From contig MDVS01000075.1 of NCBI GenBank assembly GCA_001940645.1, positions 1 through 16,703 on the forward strand: a stretch of DNA of 16,703 bases. Direction: 5' to 3'. A model generated the notes under the pieces. That model was given only the letters and a program-made list of their open reading frames with translations. It was not told the DNA's origin and searched no databases. This document shows, piece by piece, positions 6,340-13,460 of this stretch (positions within the stretch are counted from its first letter, which is position 1; each line of letters opens with the position of its first letter). The translations under genes were made by a program, and so were the position numbers. Origin of the DNA: Candidatus Heimdallarchaeota archaeon LC_3 (lineage in GTDB: Archaea; Asgardarchaeota; Heimdallarchaeia; Hodarchaeales; LC-3).

Positions 6340-6376
6340 TATTTGTAAAAAAAAGTCATTAATTCTCTTCTAATGG
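6340..6376. repeat. Imperfect direct repeat, copy 2
   Basis: This copy matches 6227-6265 (ATTTGT, A8, ATTAA, TTCTCTTCTAA) about 113 bp away. It sits close to the expected promoter of the phosphoesterase gene, so paired regulatory sites are possible. Confidence 0.4.
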
Positions 6377-6453
6377 TTGAAATTGTTCAAGGATTTTAAA
6401 AGAATAAATTTTTCTACTGTCCCTTAATAAAACAAAATTTTGAGGTTACGAAA

Positions 6454-7356
6454 ACGGCAATAACTTACGGATTAATTTCTGATGTTCATGCAAATCATAT
6501 TTCCTTGAAAATTGCATTGGAAGAACTTGAAAGCCTCGGAGTTGACTACATTCTTGCAGCTGGAGACATAGTAGGTTATGGTGGAGCACCAAATGAATGC
6601 ATTTCATTGTTGAGGAAGTATAAAGTGCAATCAGTCCTAGGAAATCATGATTTTCTTTACATGCTAGAAATGAAACAAAAAAATCTTGAAACAGATTGGC
6701 CAATAGTAGAAGAATTAGAAAAAACAGTTGAAATGATGAATTATCGCCCAATAGCAAGGGAAATGATTGATTGGCAACTAAAGAGATTAACAGCACAAAA
6801 TAGACATTGGGTCGGGAGTTTACCAATAACTTTTACCACTAAAGATAAGCAAGTGGCTATGATTCATGGAGCTCCACCTTTAAGCATGAGAAACAATTCA
6901 AAAATAGAATTTCATGATTATTCATATAGCTTAGGAAAATATTTATTCCCATGGAAAGCACAAGAGCTATCAATAGCCTGCTCTCTGCAACCAACACCAA
7001 TCCTGGTAATAGGACACAGTCACATGCAATTTGCACATCAAGCAAACTCGTTTAACGAACCAGCAATAAAAATGTCACATCCTTGTATAATGAAATATGA
7101 AGACTTTCCAGTAATAACAGAATTTCCACATAAAGCACCATTACTGATAAATCCAGGATCAATTGCTCAGAGTCGAGATGAAATACTTGCACCTGGATTT
7201 GCTACATTTACCCGTAAAGGGAAAAGGAAAAAGATAGTTTCCTGGTATCGTTATAGATATTCATATGAGGAGTATGAGGAGTATCTAAAGAAAAATAAAG
7301 CTCCAGAAAATGTTATCGACCGGAATTTCTGGAAAATAAATCACCATTTAGAATAA
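6454..7356 (+). CDS. Calcineurin-like metallophosphoesterase (YfcE/MJ0936-like), apparent ACG start
   Basis: A two-metal phosphoesterase of 300 residues if started at 6454. All family motifs are present: D10-x-H12 (ISDVH), GD38 in AAGDIVGYG, G63-N64-H65-D66, H138 in MIHGAPP, and G187-H188-S189-H190. LINPGSIAQSRD follows, as in the YfcE/MJ0936 group of cytosolic phosphodiesterases. The natural substrate cannot be read from sequence. The first ATG/GTG/TTG codon in frame is TTG 6505, which would remove the metal ligands D10 and H12. Upstream the frame is open to TAA 6397 without a standard start. GAGGT (6442-6446) lies 7 nt before ACG 6454, giving MAITYGLISDVHAN, exactly the expected N terminus. 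So either ACG initiation or a T-to-C change at the start must be assumed. Confidence 0.88.
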   Translation, partial: TAITYGLISDVHANHISLKIALEELESLGVDYILAAGDIVGYGGAPNECISLLRKYKVQSVLGNHDFLYMLEMKQKNLETDWPIVEELEKTVEMMNYRPIAREMIDWQLKRLTAQNRHWVGSLPITFTTKDKQVAMIHGAPPLSMRNNSKIEFHDYSYSLGKYLFPWKAQELSIACSLQPTPILVIGHSHMQFAHQANSFNEPAIKMSHPCIMKYEDFPVITEFPHKAPLLINPGSIAQSRDEILAPGFATFTRKGKRKKIVSWYRYRYSYEEYEEYLKKNKAPENVIDRNFWKINHHLE

Positions 7357-7398
7357 TTTAAATATAGACTAGTTTTATTTTCGGTTATCTGTCCATCC

Positions 7399-7414
7399 GG
7401 AAAATTTTTAAAAG
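7399..7414 (+). promoter_or_regulatory. BRE/TATA promoter of the first AbrB/PIN operon
   Basis: CGGAAAATTTTTAAAAG at about 7398-7414 has a purine-rich BRE and a TATA element 22-27 nt before ATG 7436. This is the spacing of a leaderless archaeal transcript. Confidence 0.5.
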
Positions 7415-7435
7415 CCAGATGATTCGTTGATTCGA

Positions 7436-7699
7436 ATGCAAATGGAAGAATTAACGATAGGGAGTAAAGGTGAGTTATTTTTACCTAAGCACTTACGAGA
7501 CAGTTTAAAGCTTAAACCAGGTGACAAGGTATTTTTTGAGATAGGATCAGACCTCATTAAAATTTATAAATCACCAGATCTTCTAGAGTTACTTGATCTT
7601 CCCCCATTAACGAAACCGATATCTCCTAAAGAAATTGAAAGTGAGTTAGAAAAATTTCAAGAAGAGCAAATAAATTATTCTATAAAGGAAACAGATTAA
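7436..7699 (+). CDS. AbrB-type antitoxin (VapB-like)
   Basis: The 87-residue protein has an N-terminal SpoVT/AbrB swapped-hairpin domain (about 3-45): ELTIGSKGELFLPKHLRDSL, then LKPGDKV. A Pro/Glu-rich tail (DLPPLTKPISPKEIESELEKF) follows, which in this family wraps the toxin. Starts at TTG 7427, ATG 7436 and ATG 7442 are possible. I prefer 7436 because the TATA box gives a leaderless transcript there; 7442 gives the most usual N terminus. Its TAA overlaps the toxin ATG by one base (TAATG), which means translational coupling. It should neutralise the PIN protein and repress its own promoter. Confidence 0.85.
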   Translation: MQMEELTIGSKGELFLPKHLRDSLKLKPGDKVFFEIGSDLIKIYKSPDLLELLDLPPLTKPISPKEIESELEKFQEEQINYSIKETD

Positions 7700-8178
7700 T
7701 GGGTTTTCTTCTAGATACAACCTATATTCTTCCTTTTTTCGGTATTCCGGTTAAGATAGATAATTTGGAAAAGATCTTAAAAAAAATTTTGCGAAATAAT
7801 CTAATAGAAGTTTCTATTTCTTCTTGTTCTCTTATCGAAGCTAAATGGAAAGCAATCAGACTCTATACGAAAGAAGGTCAACCCGATTATTTAGAGAGGG
7901 CTAATAAAGCTCTATTAGCGTTTGGAAAAGGTTCATATTTTTCTGTTCATAATTCATGGTCTATCCCCAATGCTTCATATTGGGCAGATGTGTTACTCAA
8001 AGCTGGTCATAAAGATTATATGGATTGTTGGATTGCTGGAACCGCTAAAGTTTTAAATCTTAGTTTTGTTACAGAAGATCAACCTCTAGTAGATACAATT
8101 AATAAGATTCCAGAATGGGATGATGAAACAATCTTCTCATTCGAAGATTTAGTTGAATATAAAAAATTAAAGGAATAA
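7699..8178 (+). CDS. PIN-domain ribonuclease toxin (VapC-like)
   Basis: The 159-residue protein has the PIN metal-binding acids in order: D6 (FLLDTTYILP), E47 (SLIEAKWKA), D109 with D106 beside it (KDYMDCWIAGTA), and D127 in TED. PIN toxins use Mg/Mn to cleave RNA, often tRNA. Length is at the upper end for VapC. It overlaps the upstream AbrB antitoxin gene by one base, the standard toxin-antitoxin layout. The frame and all acids are intact, so it looks functional. Confidence 0.85.
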   Translation: MGFLLDTTYILPFFGIPVKIDNLEKILKKILRNNLIEVSISSCSLIEAKWKAIRLYTKEGQPDYLERANKALLAFGKGSYFSVHNSWSIPNASYWADVLLKAGHKDYMDCWIAGTAKVLNLSFVTEDQPLVDTINKIPEWDDETIFSFEDLVEYKKLKE

Positions 8179-8182
8179 CACT

Positions 8183-8359
8183 TTAATTTTCATGATTAGA
8201 TAAAATTTGAAGAACACCAGAAATTAGAAAATTATCTTTTTTCATCTTATTGGCCATTCGAGAATTCAATTGCTTTAATAATTTATTGAGAAAAGTCTTC
8301 TCTTTTACAATCCATAGTATACATCACAAATGTGCAACATATTTACATAATGATGCCAT
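8183..8359 (-). pseudogene. Possible broken small gene with in-frame TGA
   Basis: From ATG 8359 the frame gives MASLCKYVAHL, then TGA (8326-8324), then 46 more codons ending at 8183. The second part (VKEKTFLNKLLKQLNSRMAN, then KMKKDNFLISGVLQILS) is an amphipathic, protein-like sequence. I do not recognise it. A decayed gene is likelier than selenocysteine, because no SECIS-type hairpin is evident. Confidence 0.25.
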
Positions 8360-8499
8360 TAGTGGGAATAATATCTGGAATATTTCTTATTTTGACAATT
8401 CATTCCTAAAAAAAAATTGATGCAAAATTATTGGCTAAATATTTTAAAGAACTAAAATCTCAAAGTAGTTTTATCATATTCAAAATTAAAATAGGTTAA
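8350..8499 (+). pseudogene. Possible small membrane-peptide gene with in-frame TAA
   Basis: ATG 8350 starts MMPLVGIISGIFLILTIHS, one membrane segment. TAA then occurs at 8407-8409 beside an A-tract. The same frame resumes KKIDAKLLAKYFKELKSQSS... to TAA 8497-8499, 7 nt before the next gene's ATG. The membrane helix plus a basic helix looks like one 48-residue protein broken by one substitution. It overlaps the minus-strand relic only at its first bases. Confidence 0.3.
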
Positions 8500-8505
8500 A
8501 TTAAT

Positions 8506-9792
8506 ATGTATGAAAATAAAGTAGATGATCAAATTAGTGATTATTCGTTTACAGAGTCATTTAAAAATTCTAGATTAGCGAAAAAATTTATAATAATGAT
8601 CTTTTTACCATTCATTCCAATTTATTCAATCAGTAAATATTTTCAAATGAGAGGAAGAAGGAAAGGAAAAAATCCAAAGATAATTTTATATATGATCTTT
8701 TTATTTCTTCTCTACTTAATTTCTGTCTATCCTCTAGGAATTAGTCTGCTTTGGATTATCAACCAAGTCTACTTATTTCCAATATCCTTTTTGATTGCTT
8801 ATTACTTTCATAAATACTATTTCAAACAGCAAGAAGTACGGGAAAGAGTTTTACAAGAAGAAATGGGTGATCCATTTTTGTTTGAGGTCAAAGGGTTTGC
8901 TATTAAAAGTAAATCATTTTTTTTTGTTTTAATTCTGTCCTTACTTTTCAGTGTGCTAGGTTTATTGTTCATATTTTGTTTTATCGCTCTTATTTTCATT
9001 TTAATTCCTAAGATTTATAAAAAACTTTCTTTTCTTCCTAAATTTTTACTAATATTGTCTTATCCAATTTTTGGATTCTTAAGTTACCTACCAGGAGTCA
9101 ATATGAAAGGAAAATGGTTTATTGAACAAGGATCAGAAAGAAAACGTTTAGAAACTATACCAGAGGTAATTAAATTTATTTTTGTTAATTGGCAACCGTT
9201 TTTTTTAGTTAATATTGGAGTAGTCACTTTAAGTGTTAGAGCAATACTTTGGATACAAGGAGATCCTCCTATAGGTTCATTATTATCTACTGAAGTCTTA
9301 ACTGGTTCAGGATTTTTTTTCATGTTCGCAATTGTTCCGGTTTTTATGGCTCTTTATTTTATCGTTGTTTGGGTTTGGGAAGATGCAGAGTTAAAGGTAG
9401 CATATATTAAAACAAGTACTAAAGGATTAGACGAATCTAGTAAGGGTATTGAAGAAACAACTCAATTAATACCTGCATCGGACTCTATTAGATCAATTTT
9501 TACACTTGCATTTGGATTACCTGCTGTTTTTTGGTTTGTTGATGAATCAGGAAGACGAAGTGTTGATTTTGCAACTGGAACGATAGGTGTGATAGCAATA
9601 ATATTAATATTCTTTATTTTTATTGGTGGAGTTGTAATATTAATGGGCGTAATGTATTATAGATCAGGAGCACACGAACATTTAGTTAATGAACTTAGAA
9701 ACCACATACGGGCTAGATATGAAAAGAAAGAAGATGAAAATGTTCAGATATGCTATTCTTCGGTTCGTCCTATTACTTTAGAGAATATTTAA
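8506..9792 (+). CDS. Multi-spanning membrane protein of unknown function, 428 residues
   Basis: About eight to ten hydrophobic helices can be picked out, at roughly 28-46, 58-80, 82-102, 136-170 (two), 174-196, 226-246, 265-292, 330-348 and 360-385. Two cytosolic-looking charged loops occur. One is at 105-130 (KYYFKQQEVRERVLQEEMGD); the other at 295-325 (WEDAELKVAYIKTSTKGLDE) sits before PASDSIRSIF. The C-terminal tail, about 45 residues, is soluble (EHLVNELRNHIRARYEKKED). No transporter or enzyme motif is recognised. The start is ATG 8506, the first Met of the frame, without a strong ribosome binding site. The gene stands alone, with a remnant 7 nt upstream and a control region after it. Confidence 0.8.
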   Translation: MYENKVDDQISDYSFTESFKNSRLAKKFIIMIFLPFIPIYSISKYFQMRGRRKGKNPKIILYMIFLFLLYLISVYPLGISLLWIINQVYLFPISFLIAYYFHKYYFKQQEVRERVLQEEMGDPFLFEVKGFAIKSKSFFFVLILSLLFSVLGLLFIFCFIALIFILIPKIYKKLSFLPKFLLILSYPIFGFLSYLPGVNMKGKWFIEQGSERKRLETIPEVIKFIFVNWQPFFLVNIGVVTLSVRAILWIQGDPPIGSLLSTEVLTGSGFFFMFAIVPVFMALYFIVVWVWEDAELKVAYIKTSTKGLDESSKGIEETTQLIPASDSIRSIFTLAFGLPAVFWFVDESGRRSVDFATGTIGVIAIILIFFIFIGGVVILMGVMYYRSGAHEHLVNELRNHIRARYEKKEDENVQICYSSVRPITLENI

Positions 9793-9990
9793 GTGCGAAT
9801 TAAGTTCATTTTTATTTTATTCTCTACCCAATTAAATAAAATTAATAAAAAATAAAATAATTTCAGTTAGGAAAGAAATATATTCATAGTAACTAACAAA
9901 AATTCTCTTTATCCAAGAATTTCAATTCTAACGATTCCTACTCTTTTCCTTTAATAAGCACTAAAGTGACCAAAATTACCCTTCATGGGG

Positions 9991-10045
9991 ATCACCAGGA
10001 CATAAAAAGCTTTAGATATTCTTGAAACATTAATAACTTGGTGAT
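9991..10045 (+). promoter_or_regulatory. Promoter with flanking inverted repeat before the secreted-protein relic
   Basis: ATCACCA (9991-9997) and TGGTGAT (10039-10045) are 7-bp inverted arms enclosing a TATA-like TTTAGATA (about 10011). The second arm contains the ribosome binding site GGTGA, 5 nt before ATG 10050. The leader could pair to hide the site, or a protein could bind; the evidence is modest. Confidence 0.3.
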
Positions 10046-10049
10046 ACTT

Positions 10050-10450
10050 ATGAAACTTGTGACAATTATAGGTGTGAGTTTATTGATTGTTTCAATAACA
10101 GCTGGAACAACCTTAGTTTTCTCTAATGATATTGATATAAATTTTTCTAATATTTTTAGATAAGAAGTTTCGAAAATTGTTCATACTGGGTAAATGATAC
10201 ATGGACTAATAATGGAAAAGGAACAATTCCGGTTGCTCTTTATGGAAACATCACTGATGAAAAGCATAGAGAAGTTTCAAGATCTGCAGCAGAGCGATAT
10301 GCCAAGACCTTATCTGAACAGACAAAACACCCTGGATTTTCCATCAATTATTATGAAGGATCATTTGCTGAAGGGGATCAGATAGAAGACGTGTTGAACT
10401 ATCTGGGAAAAGCGTATTTTGCTTATCTCGAAAAGCAAAGGAGAAGATAA
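10050..10450 (+). pseudogene. Secreted/anchored protein gene split by one frameshift
   Basis: ATG 10050, with GGTGA five bases before it, begins a signal peptide (MKLVTIIGVSLLIVSITAG) and reads 37 codons to TAA 10161. In the frame reached by a one-base deletion near 10160-10163, an uninterrupted sequence of about 95 codons follows. It reads RSFENCSYWVNDTWTNNGKG, then TIPVALYGNITDEKHREVSR, and ends AYLEKQRRR with TAA 10448-10450. Codon use there is clearly coding, with more G and C than the surroundings. A 63-codon frame at 10194-10385 is its shadow. The mature part is a small alpha/beta-looking extracellular domain that I cannot assign. One missing base separates this from an intact gene of about 133 residues. 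Confidence 0.55.
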
Positions 10451-10558
10451 ATTTTAAGAATTTAATATTTTTTTTAAATATTTCATCTATGATTTGGGGT
10501 AATAATGACAAATAATTATTATTTCAGAAATTTAAAAAAAAGAAAAGTATCATTATCA

Positions 10559-11287
10559 TTAAAGGTTTTTTTTCCCACAATTAAAGCAGTATTTTTCTGT
10601 TTTTTCTATTATAGATTCACATTCGACGCATGTTTGAAAAGAGTTAAAAAATTGTTCAATATCTCTCCTATTGTCATAATCCTTTTCCATCTCAGAATTT
10701 AAGAAAGAATTATCACTTAAAGTCAACCATTCTAAACAAGGTAAATCTAATATTTCTCCGGGAAACACTTTGAAATGATTATCATTTAAAAATAAATTTT
10801 CAAGTGAATTTAACAATGAGAAACTTGGAGGTAACAAAGATAGTTCATTATAAGATAAATCAATAGATTTAAGATTTAAGAGGTTATCAAAGTTATCAGG
10901 AAGAGAATTTATCTTATTCTCTTGCAAATACAAGAATTTCAATTTTTTTAATTCAAATATCGGTTCTGGAAATGTGAAAAAATTATTATCACTCAAAGTA
11001 AGCTCTTCTAATTTAATCAAATTTGAAAATTCTTTTGGAACAGACTGGAAGCTATTTTCAAGCAAGTCTAACGTCCTTAATTCTGATAATTGACAAATTT
11101 CTTCTGGAATAGTATCTAGATTTGCATTAACTAAATATAATCCGGATACTTTATTATTTTCTGGTATGTAACCAAATTCATCAGAATCAAACGGAATAGA
11201 GGAACCAATAATCTTTTCTAATGATTTTATTATTAAAGAATCTTCTTTATCTAAACCTGTTTTGTTATTATGTTTTGATTTACTCAT
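10559..11287 (-). CDS. Leucine-rich repeat protein with C-terminal zinc ribbon
   Basis: The 242-residue protein starts MSKSKHNNKTGLDKEDS. After a 45-residue cap, six to seven 23-residue leucine-rich repeats run from about 48 to 200 (LRTLDLLENSFQSVP, LEELTLSDNNFFTFP, LKFLYLQENKINSLP, LKSIDLSYNELSLLP, LENLFLNDNHFKVFP). They end in a zinc ribbon with CVEC and CFNCG pairs. LRR solenoids bind proteins, and the ribbon suggests docking to a partner or nucleic acid. The start ATG 11287 is chosen because a TATA element lies about 30 nt upstream (11313-11325). The longer frame to 11374 would place its start upstream of that promoter. It follows the Uma2 gene on the same strand, 295 nt away. Confidence 0.85.
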   Translation of the reverse strand: MSKSKHNNKTGLDKEDSLIIKSLEKIIGSSIPFDSDEFGYIPENNKVSGLYLVNANLDTIPEEICQLSELRTLDLLENSFQSVPKEFSNLIKLEELTLSDNNFFTFPEPIFELKKLKFLYLQENKINSLPDNFDNLLNLKSIDLSYNELSLLPPSFSLLNSLENLFLNDNHFKVFPGEILDLPCLEWLTLSDNSFLNSEMEKDYDNRRDIEQFFNSFQTCVECESIIEKTEKYCFNCGKKNL

Positions 11288-11310
11288 AAGAATATTGGGG
11301 TAAAATTTAT

Positions 11311-11325
11311 TTCCATTTAAATAAA
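11311..11325 (-). promoter_or_regulatory. TATA box of the LRR gene
   Basis: On the minus strand TTATTTAAAT lies about 25-35 nt before ATG 11287 and supports the shorter protein. Confidence 0.4.
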
Positions 11326-11466
11326 TAACTGAAAATTTCAATTTATAGGTATCATACAAAGAAGAGAAATACAAATCCTAACTGAAAAATTAAAGCTAAA
11401 AATTTCATAACTAGATATTTTTTCAGTTTTTTAACTTGTGATATTTCTCATTTGTAGTTCAATCAC

Positions 11467-11499
11467 AACCTTTTTGAAAGGGTTACGACTGTTGGACAG
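11467..11499. other. Two adjacent small hairpins
   Basis: AACC-TTT pairs with AAAGGGTT (11467-11484, one bulged G), followed by CTGT-tgg-ACAG (11489-11499). They lie between the Uma2 and LRR genes. They may be RNA structure in the LRR upstream region, but no T-run marks a terminator. Confidence 0.25.
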
Positions 11500-11582
11500 T
11501 AGAATCATAAGTTAAATTGAATAAAATTTATCCCTAATAATCAAATCATTAAATCAGTATTTATTTAGTATCGGCTTGTAAG

Positions 11583-12185
11583 TTATATTTCAAAAATAAT
11601 TTCGAGGTCTAACTCTATATTAGCCAGTTCTGGGATATTAGTTTGTATATTCTCACCTAAATTTTTGTAAGTTTTTTCTTTAAAATCTGAATTGATCAAG
11701 GTATTTACATATACTTGTTTTTTTTCTATATCTATTATCCAATATTCTTTTACTTTATATTTATTATATATCTTCTTTTTTTCAACTAAATCTCTTGTTC
11801 TATTCGTTGAAAGTATTTCTATTATTAGATCAGGGGTACCATTAATATTTTTTTTACTAATTATACCTTTATTTTTGTTTGATATGAATAACAAATCTGG
11901 AATAACGACATTTTCTTCTGATAATATTACATCTATTGGTGAATAGAATATCTCACCCCCCTTATTCTTTATTAGATATTCATTAAGTAAATTATAAATA
12001 TTTTTTGAAATACGTTGATGATCTATAGTAGGTGATGGTACCACAAATAATTCTCCCATTAAAATTTCTAGTAATTCAGAATCAGGCCACTCTGGTAAAT
12101 TTTCTACATCAGAATACGTAAAATAGACTTTACCAGATTCTGATCTCCTTTTAATGTTCTTAGACTTTAAAATAATTGAGGTCAT
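11583..12185 (-). CDS. Uma2-family PD-(D/E)xK nuclease (DUF820)
   Basis: The 200-residue protein matches the Uma2 fold. It shows E45 in LMGELFVVPSPT with H56, then SPIDVILSEENVVIPDLLFI with P96-D97. The core PDLIIEILS has D119 and E123, followed by K137-K138 after TRDLVEKKKIYNKY. The closing strand VKEYWIIDIEKKQVYV follows. These are the acids and lysine of the restriction-endonuclease-like active site. Uma2 proteins are very numerous in cyanobacteria and present in some archaea. Their biological role is unsettled, though a DNA-processing or element-associated role is likely. The start is ATG 12185, with an AT-rich TATA-like region 20-30 nt upstream. The protein looks complete. Confidence 0.9.
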   Translation of the reverse strand: MTSIILKSKNIKRRSESGKVYFTYSDVENLPEWPDSELLEILMGELFVVPSPTIDHQRISKNIYNLLNEYLIKNKGGEIFYSPIDVILSEENVVIPDLLFISNKNKGIISKKNINGTPDLIIEILSTNRTRDLVEKKKIYNKYKVKEYWIIDIEKKQVYVNTLINSDFKEKTYKNLGENIQTNIPELANIELDLEIIFEI

Positions 12186-12401
12186 TGAATCACAAGATTT
12201 TTCTAGTTATATTTTTTTAAGTTCTTTATTATATTATTGAAATATTTTCAAAGTATTTGAGTTGATTATTTACAGAATATATAGCTATATTCTCTTTATA
12301 AAGATATATATTTTTTCTTTATAAAAGTATAACTTAATTTTTTTAATCATTAATTTTATTCTAAATCTCATTTTAATCATTGATCTATTAAATTACGACT
12401 T

Positions 12402-12423
12402 AGGGTTTCACTTAACCCTTTTA
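12402..12423 (+). terminator. Hairpin plus T-run
   Basis: A perfect 6-bp stem AGGGTT/AACCCT with a 6-nt loop is followed by TTTT. It resembles an intrinsic terminator on plus, but no plus-strand gene precedes it, so its role is uncertain. Confidence 0.25.
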
Positions 12424-12465
12424 ATTATGATTTTTAATTAAAATTAACATAAACTTTTTCGAACC

Positions 12466-12510
12466 TACAACACCAGTAAATAGAGCAGAATTTTCATTAT
12501 AGGGTAATTA
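12466..12510 (-). pseudogene. Second decayed copy of the nucleoside phosphorylase motif
   Basis: On the minus strand one frame reads PYNENSALFTGVVGSKK. Aligned with YPLMESSTLFTVASLFGHK of the fragment at 12676-12870, it shares E, S, LFT and the flanking bases TA(C/T)CCT. Over about 45 nt most bases match, and then similarity is lost. It is probably a remnant of a duplication or of an earlier insertion. Confidence 0.35.
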
Positions 12511-12675
12511 AGCCATTATTTAATTCTCAGAATCACTAAAAAATGATCCTATAAAAGGATTGAAATTGAAAATGATGTTTGATTCACTTTATTTCACTTG
12601 ATTAAAAGATTAGCATAAAAAACTGGTCTTTCTTTGTTCTTCTTCCAAAATGTTTGTTGTTTAACAATGATTCTT

Positions 12676-12870
12676 CTATAATATGGGATTATTCAGTAAT
12701 TCTATGATTGCTAGTCCACAACTAATAATTTTCTCCTCTAACTCATTCCAAGCATCTTCTTTAAGAATCTCTTTTGATTCATGATTATCAACTACAGTAA
12801 ATAATGTACCAGCTTTATGGCCAAACAGTGATGCTACTGTAAACAGAGTAGAGCTTTCCATCAAAGGATA
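12676..12870 (-). pseudogene. 3' fragment of a uridine/purine nucleoside phosphorylase gene
   Basis: The frame that reads MESSTLFTVASLFGHKAG and then TLFTVVDNHESKEILKEDAW to ...IIELLNNPIL matches the last 60 or so residues of the PNP/UDP phosphorylase family. It has the ribose-binding M-E-S/T motif, the (R/K)AG turn, VV(D/N)N and the closing helix. The phosphate-binding and base-binding N-terminal three quarters are missing. Upstream of about 12870 the sequence becomes the antitoxin gene, read in another frame. The apparent ATG at 12912 lies in that foreign part. The fragment is open and not degraded, which suggests a recent deletion. Confidence 0.75.
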
Positions 12871-13027
12871 GACCACTGACTTCAGCAGCTTTACCAATTG
12901 ATATTTTTTCATCTAAATAAAGCTCAATAAACAACACCAATTGATTTAATTTTTCTAATTCCTCCTTAGATAAACCTGATAAAACCTGAATATCTTTAGG
13001 ATGTTTAATTTCAATAGATTCTGACAT
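12871..13027 (-). pseudogene. 5' fragment of a UPF0175-like antitoxin gene
   Basis: ATG 13027, with AAGGA six bases upstream, encodes MSESIEIKHPKDIQVLSGLS and continues KEELEKLNQLVLFIELYLDE, then KISIGKAAEVSGLS. The LY-x-D/E-x-(K/R)IS-x-GKAAE-x-(A/S)GLS pattern is typical of UPF0175 antitoxins, where it forms the N-terminal part of a helix-turn-helix. The normal continuation (a helix such as xxEFLxLL) is absent. After GLSF the frame enters the phosphorylase gene out of phase and stops at 12815. The promoter side is intact, so a fusion peptide could still be made. Confidence 0.6.
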
Positions 13028-13460
13028 ACTAATTCCTTTTAGAAATGGTGAGTAAATTAAGTAATTAAGTGATTTAAACTTTTCTAATACAAATCAAAAT
13101 ATTTGTTAAATGAAAAAATCTGTTTAATTAAACACACAAAGAGAAAATATTTTCCCTTTTATTAATTACAAAATATTAATGTTTTTTAGATAATTTAATT
13201 AATTTATAACATACTGTTAATAACATGAAAGAACTTCGAATAAAATAGAAAATACTCATCAAGACGATATGAATGAAAAAAATTCCAATAAATTCTATAC
13301 GAATATATAAACGGTGAAAAAGTCACAAATAAATGTAACGCTAGGAATAGCTTTGAAGACATTAAATATGGTGTTAAATGAAAATTTACTAGAATTACAA
13401 TAAATCATAGTCAATGTTTAGAGGGGGAAGCGCAAATATTTTATATCTCCAGCTGGATCT
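13028..13460. other. 433-nt AT-rich spacer
   Basis: This is the upstream region of the antitoxin fragment. It has a TATA-like TTTAAA at about 13073 on minus. A plus-strand frame from 13292 gives YEYINGEKVTNKCNARNSFE... and runs to 13495, with a TGA at 13379-13381. It reads somewhat like protein but has no start, so I do not call a gene. Nothing else is supported. Confidence 0.45.

Larger units (their letters stand above)
12186..12675. other. 490-nt AT-rich spacer with palindromes and a gene relic
   Basis: No intact gene is seen. The spacer holds ATATAGCTATAT (12279-12290, perfect 12-bp palindrome) and CTTTATAAAG (12294-12303) with a near copy at 12317. The hairpin AGGGTT-tcactt-AACCCT followed by TTTT lies at 12402-12423. 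A further hairpin, ATCCT-ataaa-AGGAT (12546-12560), has a TATA box in its loop. A short relic of the phosphorylase lies at 12466-12510. Confidence 0.5.

Noticed and set aside
6227..6376. CRISPR-like repeats
   Set aside because: Only two imperfect AT-rich copies about 113 bp apart, so not an array.
6446..7045. Minus-strand frames of 126 and 62 codons
   Set aside because: Antisense to the metallophosphoesterase, whose motifs are unmistakable.
8324..8326. Selenocysteine reading of the in-frame TGA
   Set aside because: No SECIS-like hairpin, no known selenoprotein family, and stops of other types (TAA) break neighbouring genes as well.
8817..9323. Minus-strand frames of 60 and 79 codons
   Set aside because: Antisense to the large membrane protein; no start signals.
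10505..10702. 65-codon plus-strand frame
   Set aside because: Mostly antisense to the 3' end of the LRR/zinc-ribbon gene.
11440..11500. tRNA-like sequence near GTTCAATC
   Set aside because: No acceptor stem or anticodon arm can be folded around it; only two short hairpins are present.
11692..11946. 84-codon plus-strand frame
   Set aside because: Antisense to the Uma2 nuclease gene.
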